Below, piece by piece: positions 63,998 through 64,000 of a DNA stretch of 64,000 nucleotides (positions are counted from its first letter, which is position 1; every line of letters starts with the position of its first letter). Source of the stretch: an uncultured bacterium (GTDB lineage Bacteria > Bacillota > Clostridia > Lachnospirales > Lachnospiraceae); contig CAJMNR010000016.1 of the NCBI GenBank assembly GCA_905214875.1, positions 1-64,000 on the forward strand. The letters run 5' to 3'. The notes beneath the pieces are model-generated. The model was given only the letters and a program-made list of their open reading frames with translations. It ran no database searches and was not told the DNA's origin. Both the position numbers and the translations under genes were made by a program.

Positions 63998-64000
63998 GGT

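Noticed and set aside
1..64000. Search for tRNA, rRNA, CRISPR arrays, prophage and intact insertion sequences
   Set aside because: I saw no cloverleaf, rRNA core, regularly spaced repeats, transposase or phage structural genes.

Overview
The window is AT-rich, gene-dense chromosomal DNA from a low-GC Gram-positive anaerobe. The likely source is a spore-forming clostridial bacterium of the Lachnospiraceae type. This rests on the gene complement: a Csp-like subtilase, DUF1292, paired cytidylate-kinase-like proteins, an LCP protein, CsoR/CopA, an ECF RibU behind an FMN riboswitch, and the anaerobic NAD route nadA-nadB-nadC-niaR. It also rests on AGGAGG-type ribosome binding sites and strong intrinsic terminators. 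Fifty protein genes are called. I saw no rRNA, tRNA, CRISPR array, prophage or intact insertion sequence.

Layout. 0.1-3.6 kb (minus): a CheY-like receiver, HisC, a second class I aminotransferase and a cytidylate-kinase-like protein. 3.6-8.3 kb: a complete branched-chain amino acid ABC importer, with the binding-protein gene first and set apart by an intrinsic terminator. 8.6-19.3 kb: a zinc-ribbon protein, a TIM-barrel protein, a Csp-like subtilase, ClpX, a membrane HtrA protease, an LCP cell-wall enzyme (plus), a nuclease-XPD helicase fusion and a disordered YNK-repeat protein. 19.5-25 kb: DUF1292, then a phosphonate-type importer (phnD-phnC-phnE-phnE) ending in an apparently cytosolic 5'-nucleotidase-family enzyme. 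25.4-36.3 kb: UvrD-like helicase, GltX, a MerR regulator that seems to start at AUA, an AI-2E-type exporter, a second cytidylate-kinase-like protein, an aldose-1-epimerase-like protein, PrfC and a secreted trigger-factor/FKBP-like lipoprotein. 36.7-42.1 kb: an unknown protein, an AEC transporter, FMN riboswitch-ribU, a patatin-like lipase and an NSS transporter. 42.3-45.2 kb: a CsoR-controlled copper exporter. 45.4-57.5 kb: an LTA-synthase-like membrane enzyme, a SAM methyltransferase, a 1598-residue helicase-nuclease, a second AI-2E-type protein and a Na/Pi-cotransporter-PhoU protein. 58-64 kb: an HD-domain protein, an alpha/beta hydrolase, the nad operon with its repressor, and a Crp/Fnr regulator.

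Regulation is unusually readable. There is an FMN riboswitch with tandem terminators, a consensus promoter followed by a CsoR operator, a MerR promoter with the expected 19-bp spacer, and a nadA promoter whose -35 overlaps a dyad. The signals least explained by known genes are non-coding. One is a 172-bp nested palindrome at 34.9-35.1 kb with a diverged half-copy beside prfC and a mini-version behind the XPD-like helicase. Another is a terminator-capped, alternatively pairing element at 36.5-36.65 kb. The best candidate for a poorly described protein activity is the 1598-residue DUF4011/SF1 helicase with a Vsr-like nuclease end.
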